This document shows positions 26,828 to 35,645 of a DNA stretch of 38,046 nucleotides, piece after piece (positions within the stretch are counted from its first letter, which is position 1; each line of letters opens with the position of its first letter). The DNA comes from Deltaproteobacteria bacterium. GTDB taxonomy: Bacteria > Desulfobacterota > Binatia > UTPRO1. The position numbers and the translations under genes are program-made. Below the pieces are notes generated by a model. It worked only from the letters and a program-made list of their open reading frames with translations. It was not told the origin of the DNA and searched no databases. Where the stretch lies: assembly GCA_020852955.1 (NCBI GenBank), contig JADYZW010000031.1, positions 1-38,046 on the forward strand, in the 5' to 3' direction.

Positions 26828-28881
26828 CAGGCGTCTCCTCCCTCGGTGGCGGCAGCGGCCTTGCGACGGCCACCGCCATTGCGCCCGGTGCTCTTGCCGC
26901 TCGCCACGGGCGCTTCGAGCAGGCTCTTCAGCGCGGACTTCACGGCGGGCGATGTGCGCTCCTTCACGAGCTCGTCGACGCTCTTGGTGGGCGTCTTGCG
27001 GGCGGTCCACTTGCCGTCGGTGCCCTCGACCCAGAACACGTCCTCGAGCCCGTGGGCGATGGCGAGGCTGCGGTCCTTGGCGCACTTCGGGACCACGCGC
27101 TCGGGCCAGAGGTGCAGCGCGAGGTGGGCCCAGTCGTACTTGCCCTCGCCGAGCGCGTCCCAGGTGGACTTCAGCTCCTTCTGCCAAGACTTGTTCTGCG
27201 GAACGAGGCGCCAGAGCGGCGCGAAGTTGATAACCACGCCGTCATCGAGGTTCGGCTTCCAGAGCGGCGCGACGCGCTTCACTTCATCGAGGAAGGCGCG
27301 CAGCTCTTCGACGAGCCCCTCCTGCGCGGCGAGCTGCTTGCGCTGGGCGGCGGTCGCTCCGTCGCGCAGCTCGCTGGCGAGCGACTCGACGCGCCGCTCC
27401 TCATGCGCGAGCCTCGGCGTGACGTAGTCGTTCTGGACGCGGAAGAGCGTGTCCTTGCTGAAGGCGTGGATGTAGAGCCACACGGAGTAGCTCGCCGAGG
27501 GCGTCGCGAGCTGCCAGTAGATCGGCGCCTTGCGACGGCTCTTCGAGTACATCTTGATGTGCAGCGGGAAGAACTCCTTGGCGAGCCAAGCGCGGAAGTT
27601 CTCGGGCGCGTCGACCTTCACTCGCTCAGCGATGGAGATAGCGCGCGCGGCGAGGTCGTCGGCGTGGCCTTCGTCGTCAACGAGAATGTCGGGGCGCTCG
27701 GCGGGCTCTTCGCCCTCGGGATACATGCCGGGCGAGCGCGACGGCAGCGGATCGAACGGTTCGGGTTCGGGCGGGACGGCGCGCTCGCCGGTCGCGAGGC
27801 GCGGATCGAAGCGGCCGAAGGCGACGCCGACGAGCCAGGAGCTGAATGAGTCCGCGCTTGCGAGGGTGTCGTCCTCGGAAGCGTCATCAGACTCATCGTC
27901 GCTCTCCGCTTCTTGCTCGCCCTCGTTCAAGGGTGCGCGTTTGACCGACGACTCAATGGCAGTGCGGTCATCTGCGTTGATGCCGTAGAGAACGAACATC
28001 GCGTCGTCGACTTGCAGGACCAGCGCGCCGATCTCGCGCTCGACGACGCTTCGTTCGCGTCCCGACACCTTCTCGTTCAGCCCCATCGGCAGGACGAACG
28101 CATGCGACGTCTCGTTGTGTGTATCTAGCCAGCGCTTCAATGACCACGCGCGACGCGACAAGACCGCAAGGGTGGAGACGTCGGTCTTGTCCAGATTGGG
28201 CACGGGCGTTCTCTGGAGGACGCCGACCTCGTAAGAGCCGAATGCCATCTGGAGCGCGACGAGGTAGCGGAAAGGAGTGCTCGTCGTCACCGCCAGAAGC
28301 GCGAGCAAATCCTCGGCACCGTCACCCTCGACGAACGCTGCGGGACCCTTGTCCGCGAAGATACAGCCTGCCGGCATCGCTCGGATACCAAGCCCGCCCT
28401 GCGTCCTCCGAGGCCATGTCATCCCGGGGCGGAAGAAGTGCTGCACGCTCGCGGGACGTTCGAGCGGTCTGTTCTCGGTACCGAGGAACCCGGTATAGGA
28501 CTGTCGATCGTCCGACCACGCGATGACCGTATTCACGTCGTAGTAGTGAGGTGAGTAGGCGCCGCCCTTCGCCCAGGGACGCCATGCGCCACCGAGCGTG
28601 CTGGCCTTCGGCTCCCACCACACACGAGCGAAGCGAAAGTCCGCGTTGAGGGGGTTGGTGGAGACGACCAGGCGAGGCGTCCGGTTGAACGGCTCACTCG
28701 TCGTGAAAATCTGAAGGCAACTCGACGGAGCCCAGTAGGCGAACGGACTCCCAGGGATAGCGGTAAACTTCTCAGGAGCCTGCTCGAACGCCACAGACAC
28801 ATGCGGGGCCGTCAGCGCCGTGCGAATAGCGTCGGCCTTCTCATCAACCGATGCGTCGAGAACGCGAATGAACACGGTCAT
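26827..28881 (-). CDS. pglX: PglX C-terminal part (target-recognition/specificity region) as a separate gene
   Basis: A 684-residue protein without methyltransferase motifs. It begins MTVFIRVLDASVDEKADAIR, which continues where one-chain PglX would go on after the ETAAYCLEA end of the catalytic domain. Middle parts (GTENRPLERPASVQHFFRPGM cut short; VALQMAFGSYEVG, RRAWSLKRWLDTHNET, APIYWQLATPSASYSVW, LARPF-type helices) match the PglX C-terminal half. Together the two genes give 1292 residues, about the normal size of one PglX. The ATG at 28881 overlaps the upstream stop (ATGA) and has GGAGG seven bases before it, inside the upstream gene, so initiation here looks genuine. The natural reading is a split enzyme with separate catalytic and recognition subunits. 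Confidence 0.85.
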   Translation of the reverse strand: MTVFIRVLDASVDEKADAIRTALTAPHVSVAFEQAPEKFTAIPGSPFAYWAPSSCLQIFTTSEPFNRTPRLVVSTNPLNADFRFARVWWEPKASTLGGAWRPWAKGGAYSPHYYDVNTVIAWSDDRQSYTGFLGTENRPLERPASVQHFFRPGMTWPRRTQGGLGIRAMPAGCIFADKGPAAFVEGDGAEDLLALLAVTTSTPFRYLVALQMAFGSYEVGVLQRTPVPNLDKTDVSTLAVLSRRAWSLKRWLDTHNETSHAFVLPMGLNEKVSGRERSVVEREIGALVLQVDDAMFVLYGINADDRTAIESSVKRAPLNEGEQEAESDDESDDASEDDTLASADSFSSWLVGVAFGRFDPRLATGERAVPPEPEPFDPLPSRSPGMYPEGEEPAERPDILVDDEGHADDLAARAISIAERVKVDAPENFRAWLAKEFFPLHIKMYSKSRRKAPIYWQLATPSASYSVWLYIHAFSKDTLFRVQNDYVTPRLAHEERRVESLASELRDGATAAQRKQLAAQEGLVEELRAFLDEVKRVAPLWKPNLDDGVVINFAPLWRLVPQNKSWQKELKSTWDALGEGKYDWAHLALHLWPERVVPKCAKDRSLAIAHGLEDVFWVEGTDGKWTARKTPTKSVDELVKERTSPAVKSALKSLLEAPVASGKSTGRNGGGRRKAAAATEGGDA

Positions 28882-30704
28882 GCTCGCGCCTCCAAGCAGT
28901 AGGCGGCGGTCTCCACCATCGCGCTGTCGAGAACGCCGACTCCAAGATCCGCCAGGACAACAGGCGGCGCCTCCGCAAGAAGCACTTCCTCTCGCCACTT
29001 CTGAAAGCTGGAGAGGAAGAAGCCGGTTCGTGAAGTGATCGCGCCGACGCGGCCCTTCGAGGCGAGAAGCTCGATGCCGCGCTCGACGAAGGCCGCATAG
29101 ACGTCGTTCTTGGTGCGAGGGTACGCCTTCTCGAAGTCCTTCTTTGCCCTCATGCTTCCAGAACCAAACGGCGGGTTCATCAGCACCGCGTCGAACTTCT
29201 TCTCGGCCACGGTGAGCAGCGCCACGCCATGCGCGGCGTCGTCAGCGAAGAGCCTCCGCCGCGTGTTCGTCGCTCCGGCCTCCTCGCGCACGAAGCGATC
29301 GAGCGCGGCCCGGATGCGCTCCTCCGGCGGTGCGAACAGATCGCCGGTCTGGCCCCGCTTCGCCTGGCGCGCGACGAGCTGCTCGACGCGAAGCAAGAGC
29401 CCGAGGTCGCCCGCGAGGCTCAGCGATTCGACAAGCGACGTGAACACGCGCCCGAGCTCGGCGTCGCCCAGTTTCGCCACGAACTCCTTGGCGATCTGCT
29501 CGTCCGCCACCAGCGGCTCGGCCACGACGATGTTCGAGCGGCGGATCTGCGCGCGCTCACCGCGCCCGATGCCGGAGTCGCGGTACGCTTTCTGCGCCCG
29601 CATCCAGAGAGCGAGCTGGGCGATCTGCGCGCAGCGCGGGTCGATGTCGACGCCGTGGAGGTTGTGCGCGAGCACGAGCCCGGGCACAGCCTTCTTCAGC
29701 GCGTCGAGGGTCGGGTAGTCCTCGGCGAGCGCCTTGCCCGTCGCCTCGCTCTTCGGGCTCGCCGGGTCGTCGTAGGCCTCCTCGTAGATCGCGAGCAAGA
29801 GATCGAAGGCGTAGAGCAGGAAGTGACCGCTGCCGCAGGCCGGGTCGAGCACGCGCAGGTCTCGCGGGTCCTTCTTCGCGCGCGGCGCGAACTCCTCGCC
29901 GGGCTTGCGCACCATGTACTCGCAGCGCTCGGTGAGCACCGTCTTCGTCCCGCGCATCTCGTACCAGATGCGCCCGAGCGTGTTGTCGGTGAGGAACTGC
30001 ACCACGTAGCGCGGCGTGAAGAACTGGTTGCGCACGGCCAGCTCGCGGCTGTTGTGCGGCGCCTGGCTCTCCTCGCGCATCTTGCGGCGCTCGTCCTGGC
30101 CGTTGAAGAACTGGTAGACCCAGCCGATGGTCTCGTCCTCGCCCCATACGCGGGCGAGCTCGGTGGCGTTCAAGATCTCGAGGAGCTGCTCGAAGGTCGC
30201 GCGCTTCGGCCACAGCACGCTCGACGGATCGCGCCGGTCGAAGAGGACCTTCACCTCGGTCGACAGCTCGTCGAAGAGCGACTCGAGGTAGAGCCGGTAG
30301 CCCGCGCTCTCGGGCAGGAGCGGGAGGCCCGGCGCCATGCCGCAGAACTCGCGGTAGCCGCCCGACTGCTCGCCCTTCGTGATGCACTCCTGCACCAGCT
30401 CGCGGGCCTCGATCATCTTCAGGGCGACGAAGCGGTTGAGCGTGGTGAAGGCGGCGTCGCGCAGGTAGTCGCGGGCGGCATCGGCGGCCGTCATGCCGGC
30501 CGCGCGCTTGTGCTCGATGGCGGCGACGATGCGCTCGCGCCGATACGCATCGCGCGCGGAGAGGTGCTTGCCCGCCGTCGCGGCCACCGCGCCGTCTCGA
30601 TGCACGTCGAAGTCGCCCTCGAGCTGGGCGGCGAAGTCCTCCTCGAGGAGCTTTCGCGCTCGCTGGGTGGCGCGTTCGATGGCGTTGCGTGTGTCCTTGT
30701 CCAT
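28878..30704 (-). CDS. pglX: PglX N-terminal part: BREX adenine-specific DNA methyltransferase domain
   Basis: A 608-residue protein. Residues 1-280 are the PglX N-terminal helical region (GYREFCGMAPGLPLLPESAG; VRNQFFTPRYVVQFLTDNTLG just before the core). The N6-adenine methyltransferase core has the SAM motif DPACGSGHF at 287-295, HGVDIDPRCAQIA at 350-362 and the catalytic NPPF at 510-513. It ends with DLGVGVLDSAMVETAAYCLEA, after which normal PglX continues in one chain. PglX methylates the BREX site on host DNA. Here a TGA stop ends the gene and the next gene takes over in another frame. The ATG at 30704 lies 14 bases after brxC with CGAGAG between; the longer open frame is antisense noise over brxC. 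Confidence 0.9.
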   Translation of the reverse strand: MDKDTRNAIERATQRARKLLEEDFAAQLEGDFDVHRDGAVAATAGKHLSARDAYRRERIVAAIEHKRAAGMTAADAARDYLRDAAFTTLNRFVALKMIEARELVQECITKGEQSGGYREFCGMAPGLPLLPESAGYRLYLESLFDELSTEVKVLFDRRDPSSVLWPKRATFEQLLEILNATELARVWGEDETIGWVYQFFNGQDERRKMREESQAPHNSRELAVRNQFFTPRYVVQFLTDNTLGRIWYEMRGTKTVLTERCEYMVRKPGEEFAPRAKKDPRDLRVLDPACGSGHFLLYAFDLLLAIYEEAYDDPASPKSEATGKALAEDYPTLDALKKAVPGLVLAHNLHGVDIDPRCAQIAQLALWMRAQKAYRDSGIGRGERAQIRRSNIVVAEPLVADEQIAKEFVAKLGDAELGRVFTSLVESLSLAGDLGLLLRVEQLVARQAKRGQTGDLFAPPEERIRAALDRFVREEAGATNTRRRLFADDAAHGVALLTVAEKKFDAVLMNPPFGSGSMRAKKDFEKAYPRTKNDVYAAFVERGIELLASKGRVGAITSRTGFFLSSFQKWREEVLLAEAPPVVLADLGVGVLDSAMVETAAYCLEARA

Positions 30705-30718
30705 CTCTCGGGCGCCCC

Positions 30719-33700
30719 TTACTGAACGATGACCTTCTTGCCGGCGCCGATGAGGCGCGCGCACTCTTCGCGCACGCCGTCGAGCGCAGCTTCGAGCTGC
30801 TCGTCGGTTTCGACGCCTCCGGCGAAGTAGCTGCCGACGCTCACGGTGACGACGCGCTCGCCGTCGATGATGCGGCGCAGCTCGGCGATCGCGGCGCTCA
30901 GGCGCCCGCCGCAGGCGTCGCGGTCGGCGCGGAGCTGCGGGATCGGCACGCGGGTCTCGTCGCGCTTCTTCCCGCGCTCGAAGGGCTCGGCGAGGCGCCG
31001 CTGCTGGTCCTCGTCGATCTCCGTCCAGCCCGGCGTCTTCACCAGCTTGTCGAAGGCCTTGGTGTACGCGGCCACGCGCGCGTCGAGTGCCTCGTCGAAG
31101 CGCCTCTGGTACTCGACCTCCAGCGCCTTGGTGTGCTGCTCGATCGCGGGCAGCTCCTTGAAGAAGGTCTCGCGCTGCAGAAGGTCGTCGAGCTCCGTCG
31201 CGCGCGTGCGTAGGTCGTCGGCGATGTCCGCCTCTTGGCTCAGGAAGCTCCACAGGCCGCTCTGCGCCTTGCGGGCGCGCTCGAGGTCGTGGAGGCGCGG
31301 ATCGCTCAGCACCTGCTCCAGCTCGACGGCGCGCTTGATGGCGTCCTTGATGGCGCGGTGACTCGTGTTGAAGGTCGCGATCGCGTTGTCCTCCGAGCCC
31401 CGGAGGATGGCCTTCATCTGGCCGATGGCGCCGTCGAGCACTGCGCCGCCCGGCAGGCGATGCGCGGTGAGCGTGCCAAGCGCCGAGGCGACGGTGTCCT
31501 CGTTGCGCGCGACCTCCTTGCGCAGCTCGGCGACAATCGCGCCGGCGTTCAGCTCTTTCACCTCGCTGCCGAAGGTGTCCTTGAAAGCCTCGGAGGCCTT
31601 CACCAGCTCCTCGAACTCGATGCCCTTCTTCGGGCGGAACGAGGCCTGCCGGAACAGGTTGTTGTTCGAGAACGTGTCGCGCGCTTCGACGCCGGTGACG
31701 GTGTCGAGCGTCTGCCCCTTGCTGGTCGCCTCGATCTTGCCGGCGCGGAGCAGCGACAGGACGAGCAGGCGCACCGCTTCGAAGTCCCAGCCAAACGGCT
31801 CCTTGGCGAACTCGTCGGTGAGGTAGCGACCGCTCGCGGTGTCGCCGTAGTTGGCGCGCTCCTCGATGCGGTCGAGCACCTCCTTCAGCGGGCCGCTCTC
31901 GGTGCGGAAGACGGTCTTGCCCTTCTCGTCGCGGAGCAGGCCGATGCTGCCGAACACGCTCGGCAGGCCCTGAAGGTTCTCGGCGGTGAAGAGGGCGTCG
32001 GTGCCCTTCTTCACGTCCGTCGCCTTAGCGGCGGCCTCCTTGAAGCGGTCGAAGACCTCGGGCAGCACGGTGCCGAGCACCTCGGCGGCAGTCTTCCCCA
32101 CGTCGACGGCGCGGTCTCCGGGGCTTCGGTCGTTGCCCCGGAAGTAGACGCGGCCCGAGAGCGCCGCCGCCTTGAGCAGGCGACGCAGCTCGTCGCCGTG
32201 ACGGCGCAGGCGAACGCGCTCCTCGGCGATGAGGGCGGGCGTGTCCTCGCCCTTGGTCTCGCGCTCCTTGCGCGCGAGCATCTCCTTCGACCGGAACAGC
32301 TCGACGGTCTCGCGGTCGATGGAGTCGGTGAGCGCGATGGCCCAGAAGACGTGCTTGCGCTCCTGCTGGCTGCGCGTGCGCAGCTCGGCGGCGAGGCCGT
32401 CGAAGTCCTTCCCGTCCTCCGCGAGATGGACCTGGAACATCATGTCGCCCGCCGTGAGCTCGCGGCCGTGGATGGCGAGGCCCGCCTTGAAGGTCTTGGT
32501 GTCGAAGAGCGTGTGCGAGGGCTGCGGCTGCCAGAAGCCCGAGAGCACTTCCTGGTAGAGCCGATGCGAGTCGCCGGGCTTCGGGCTGATGCCGTTGCGC
32601 AGGCGCTCCCAATCGTCCTCGGCGGGAGTGGGAATGCGGTAGCCATCGTCACCGTGGCGAACCTGGTGGGCGGCCTCCAGCGCGCGGAGCGCCTCCTTCA
32701 CCGAGGCGAGCTGGGAGTCGCCGCCGACCTGGCCATGCAGGGCTGCCGCGAGGTTCTCCGCGCTGCGGTGGACGCTCTTCACGTACTGGAGCAGGCAGAT
32801 GACCTTCGCCACCGGCTGCGCCAGCGGGTGTTCGACCAGCTTCGAGATGGCTGCGATCTTCGCGCGCACCTCGGAGCCGATGTTGCCCTCGACGAGGTCG
32901 TAGACCTGATCGAGCCGCACGAGGTCGCCGACCGCGCCGTCGGCGAGGTTCACCGCCGGGTTGATGAGGAGCTGCTGCGCGAGCTTGATGATGGTGCGGT
33001 TCGCACCGCCGACGTGCTTGCTCGCACCGCCCTGGGTTCGCAGGCCGGAGACGACCTGGATGATGAGGTCAATCTGGTACGGCAGCAGCGGGTAGAGGTC
33101 GATGAAGGCCTCGCGCGTCACCTCGGGGAGCTTGATGTCAGCGGTGAGCCGGGTGTGCTCCGTGAGCCGTCCCCGATGCTCGTCGAAGAGCTTCCCGAGC
33201 GTGGCCTGCGCGTTGGCATTCTTCGAGAGCACGCGGCGGCTCGTGACCTCGGAGATGTCGCTCGGCTCGAGGTGAACCTGCAGCGGGAAGCGGTCCATCA
33301 AGCGGGCAAGCTCGATCTTCTTGTCATCGAGACCGGAGACGAGCTCGCCGAGCTTCTCCTGTGAGGTGACGACGACCCAGTGCTTGCCCCGCCCCTTCAC
33401 GCCGAGCTGCTGCACGATGGCCTGCAGATCGAGCATCTTCTGGACGTCGCGGGCGACGAACTGGCCGACCTCGTCGACCACGAACATGAGCGAGCGGCCC
33501 GGCTTGCGGCGCTTCATCAGCTCGCCCGCGCGCTCGGCGAGCTTGCCCGGGGTGATGTCGGCCTTGTTCTTGACGGCCTTCACCCACGAGTCGGCGACCG
33601 GGTAGGTGTCGGGGTCGAGGCTGTGGAGCACGCGGCTCGCCTCGGACAGCGCGAAGGCAACCTTGCTCTTCTCGCTGGACCACTCCTTCTTGAAGAGGCG

Positions 33701-34264
33701 CTTGTACTCGTCCTCGAACTTGCCGAGCGACCCCTTCTCCTCGAGGCCGATCTCCAGCTCCGAGAGGTCGAGATCCTTTGCGTAGCCGAGGCTCTGCAGA
33801 AAGAGCCCGTACATGATCTCGGTGAGCGTCTGGTTGCCGCTGCGGATGCCGCGGTCGGTTGAGACGTCGAAGATGACGGCGTGGGTCGGGATCTTCTCGT
33901 TGATGGCCTTGAGCAGTACCTGCAGTTTCTTGTCGCCCGTGCGCTCGGCGAAACGCTCGGCGGCGGACTCGCCGGCCACCGTGCGGTTCGCGACGGAGAG
34001 GCCGAGCATCTTGGCGAAGCTCGACTTACCGGAGCCGAAGAAGCCCGACACCCAGATGGAGACGCCGTCGGTCGGCTTGTTCGGGGCCTCGCGGTACGCC
34101 TCGAAGATGCCGGTGTAGTGCGTGCGGATCGCGTCCGTGACGACGTACTCCGTGATTTCGTCGCGGATGATCTCTTCATCGGTCTGATCGACCTTGATGA
34201 CTTCTTCGATCCGACGATGGATGTCGTTCGCGAACAGCGTCTTGATGGGCGTCGTCATCGTCAT
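30719..34264 (-). CDS. brxC: BREX ATPase BrxC
   Basis: An 1181-residue P-loop protein of normal BrxC/PglY length. It begins MTMTTPIKTLFANDIHRRIE. Walker A is GFFGSGKS at 74-81 and Walker B is MFVVDEVGQF at about 260-269, followed by the typical WVVVTSQEKL sensor-like strand. The middle and C-terminal parts are long helical regions. BrxC is an essential BREX core protein (DUF6079/PglY group) thought to act with BrxB, PglZ and PglX in a DNA-bound complex. The chosen ATG has GAGGA five bases upstream, overlapping the brxB stop; an in-frame ATG two codons later is also possible. The open frame that extends over brxB is not real. Confidence 0.95.
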   Translation of the reverse strand: MTMTTPIKTLFANDIHRRIEEVIKVDQTDEEIIRDEITEYVVTDAIRTHYTGIFEAYREAPNKPTDGVSIWVSGFFGSGKSSFAKMLGLSVANRTVAGESAAERFAERTGDKKLQVLLKAINEKIPTHAVIFDVSTDRGIRSGNQTLTEIMYGLFLQSLGYAKDLDLSELEIGLEEKGSLGKFEDEYKRLFKKEWSSEKSKVAFALSEASRVLHSLDPDTYPVADSWVKAVKNKADITPGKLAERAGELMKRRKPGRSLMFVVDEVGQFVARDVQKMLDLQAIVQQLGVKGRGKHWVVVTSQEKLGELVSGLDDKKIELARLMDRFPLQVHLEPSDISEVTSRRVLSKNANAQATLGKLFDEHRGRLTEHTRLTADIKLPEVTREAFIDLYPLLPYQIDLIIQVVSGLRTQGGASKHVGGANRTIIKLAQQLLINPAVNLADGAVGDLVRLDQVYDLVEGNIGSEVRAKIAAISKLVEHPLAQPVAKVICLLQYVKSVHRSAENLAAALHGQVGGDSQLASVKEALRALEAAHQVRHGDDGYRIPTPAEDDWERLRNGISPKPGDSHRLYQEVLSGFWQPQPSHTLFDTKTFKAGLAIHGRELTAGDMMFQVHLAEDGKDFDGLAAELRTRSQQERKHVFWAIALTDSIDRETVELFRSKEMLARKERETKGEDTPALIAEERVRLRRHGDELRRLLKAAALSGRVYFRGNDRSPGDRAVDVGKTAAEVLGTVLPEVFDRFKEAAAKATDVKKGTDALFTAENLQGLPSVFGSIGLLRDEKGKTVFRTESGPLKEVLDRIEERANYGDTASGRYLTDEFAKEPFGWDFEAVRLLVLSLLRAGKIEATSKGQTLDTVTGVEARDTFSNNNLFRQASFRPKKGIEFEELVKASEAFKDTFGSEVKELNAGAIVAELRKEVARNEDTVASALGTLTAHRLPGGAVLDGAIGQMKAILRGSEDNAIATFNTSHRAIKDAIKRAVELEQVLSDPRLHDLERARKAQSGLWSFLSQEADIADDLRTRATELDDLLQRETFFKELPAIEQHTKALEVEYQRRFDEALDARVAAYTKAFDKLVKTPGWTEIDEDQQRRLAEPFERGKKRDETRVPIPQLRADRDACGGRLSAAIAELRRIIDGERVVTVSVGSYFAGGVETDEQLEAALDGVREECARLIGAGKKVIVQ

Positions 34265-34269
34265 GGTCC

Positions 34270-34848
34270 TCAGAAGATCTTCGGGCGGTAGTTGTGCTCC
34301 GCGTCGAGCACGCCCATGAAGCGCAGGCCTGCCGCGCCATCGAGGTCGCCGGGGTAGAAGAGAACGGTGGGCACGTGGACGCGGCCCTTGAGCTGCTCGA
34401 GCAACGAGAAGGTCCGGTACACCGGGAAGAGCGCGCCGGTGCGCTGGATGAAGACGATGTCGCGGAGCGGATCGCCTTCGTCGGGAAGCTGCGAGGCGAC
34501 GATGTCGACGAGCGACGACTCGCCCTCGGACAGGACGGCGTGGACCGTTTCGACGACCGTCTCGGTGCCGAGCGCGCGCTCGACGTCGAACCACTCGGGG
34601 AGCGGCCGCTGGAGGCGCATCGCAGCGTCGAGGCACTCGGCCAGTGAGATGCGGCGGACGCGCTTGCCCTTCTGTTCGAGGCGCGTCTGGAGCAACGTCA
34701 CTTGCTGACGCAGCGTGAACTCGTCCTCCGGGTCGTAGCGGAAGAGCGCGTATGGCATGTCGTGGTACGCGCTGATGCGCTGCCGGGGATCGGGCAGCTC
34801 GAGGATCGGCTCGAGGTTCTGCTTCAGGCGGTGTTCGAGGTCGCTCAT
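34270..34848 (-). CDS. brxB: BREX protein BrxB (DUF1788)
   Basis: A 192-residue protein of the DUF1788 family: KQNLEPILELPDPRQRISAYHDMPYALFRYDP at the start (key segments PDPRQRIS and PYALFRYDP) and VPTVLFYPGDLDGAAGLRFMG with NYRPKIF at the end, which is the family hallmark. BrxB is a small core BREX protein that partners PglZ. The ATG at 34848 overlaps the brxA stop as ATGA, and the stop is followed by brxC after five bases, so all three are translationally linked. Confidence 0.93.
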   Translation of the reverse strand: MSDLEHRLKQNLEPILELPDPRQRISAYHDMPYALFRYDPEDEFTLRQQVTLLQTRLEQKGKRVRRISLAECLDAAMRLQRPLPEWFDVERALGTETVVETVHAVLSEGESSLVDIVASQLPDEGDPLRDIVFIQRTGALFPVYRTFSLLEQLKGRVHVPTVLFYPGDLDGAAGLRFMGVLDAEHNYRPKIF

Positions 34849-35627
34849 GCAACCATCCTCTCTGCGTACTCGCAGGTGCTCGCGCAGGGCAGCGAGAGCT
34901 GCACGAGGCTGCCGGCGACCTGGTATTCGAGCTTGCGGTACTGGTGCAGCCGCAGGAGTTCGTGCTCGACGTCGGCTGGGCGCATCAAGAACAAACGCCA
35001 GTCGTGCGAGGCCACGAGCTTGCTGGGGCTCAGCTTCTCGTCGCGCATCGCGTGGAGCAGGTAGAGAAAGCTCCGCTCCGGCAGATGAAACGAGACGAAC
35101 TCCTTGGTGATGGAGCCGCGCAGGAGCCCGAAGTCGACGGCCAGCTTGAGCAGGCCTGCGGCGACGCGCTTGGTGGTCTGCTCGGACCAAGCGTGCTCCG
35201 TCGTGCCGCCGCGTTTGCTGATGTCGCCCAGGTACTTCTCGACGTCCTCCGTGTGGACGCGAAACGCGCCACCGTCGTACGCGCCGAAGAGCCAGCTCTC
35301 GAGGAAGTCGCGGACGAGGAACTCGTCGCGCGTCATGTGCCAGAGGAGCAGCGGCTTCCACTCCTCGACGGGGAGGCCGTGCTTCGCGAGTACGACGAGG
35401 GGGCGGTCGCGCCCTCCGGGATCGAAGCGGCGGTTCAGCACCTTCGCCACGTCACGCAGCCACGTGGTGCTCTTCGCACCGATGAAGTTCTCCTCGCGCA
35501 GGCGATCGAGGTTCTCTCGCTTCGAACGCTCGAAGTCCCACGCCGCGAACACGGCGTAGGTCTCAGAAATCATCGCCCCCTTGATGACCGTGAACGAGGA
35601 AGCAACGTGATCGCGCGGACCCGTCAC
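34845..35627 (-). CDS. brxA: BREX protein BrxA (DUF1819)
   Basis: A 260-residue DUF1819 protein. ASSFTVIKGAMISETYAVFAAWDF opens it, followed by NFIGAKSTTWLRDVAKVLNRRF, PLLLWHMTRDEFLVRDFLE and a C-terminal LLRLHQYRKLEYQVAGSLVQLSLP, as in known BrxA, a small DNA-binding core BREX protein. It is about 60 residues longer than the commonest BrxA. The start is a GTG at 35627; no in-frame ATG exists before M19, which would remove conserved residues. Ribosome-site signal is weak (GGGCGGG). It follows the brxE-like gene by 18 bases. Confidence 0.9.
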   Translation of the reverse strand: MTGPRDHVASSFTVIKGAMISETYAVFAAWDFERSKRENLDRLREENFIGAKSTTWLRDVAKVLNRRFDPGGRDRPLVVLAKHGLPVEEWKPLLLWHMTRDEFLVRDFLESWLFGAYDGGAFRVHTEDVEKYLGDISKRGGTTEHAWSEQTTKRVAAGLLKLAVDFGLLRGSITKEFVSFHLPERSFLYLLHAMRDEKLSPSKLVASHDWRLFLMRPADVEHELLRLHQYRKLEYQVAGSLVQLSLPCASTCEYAERMVA

Positions 35628-35645
35628 TCGCCCGCCCGTCGCCCT

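Noticed and set aside
28881..28998. N-terminal extension of the pglX C-terminal gene to 28998
   Set aside because: These codons lie in a different frame over the conserved end of the methyltransferase gene and give a Cys/Ser/Arg-rich nonsense peptide; the ATG at 28881 has a good ribosome site.
31235..33364. 709-codon plus-strand frame opposite brxC
   Set aside because: Antisense shadow of brxC; no recognisable domain and biased composition.
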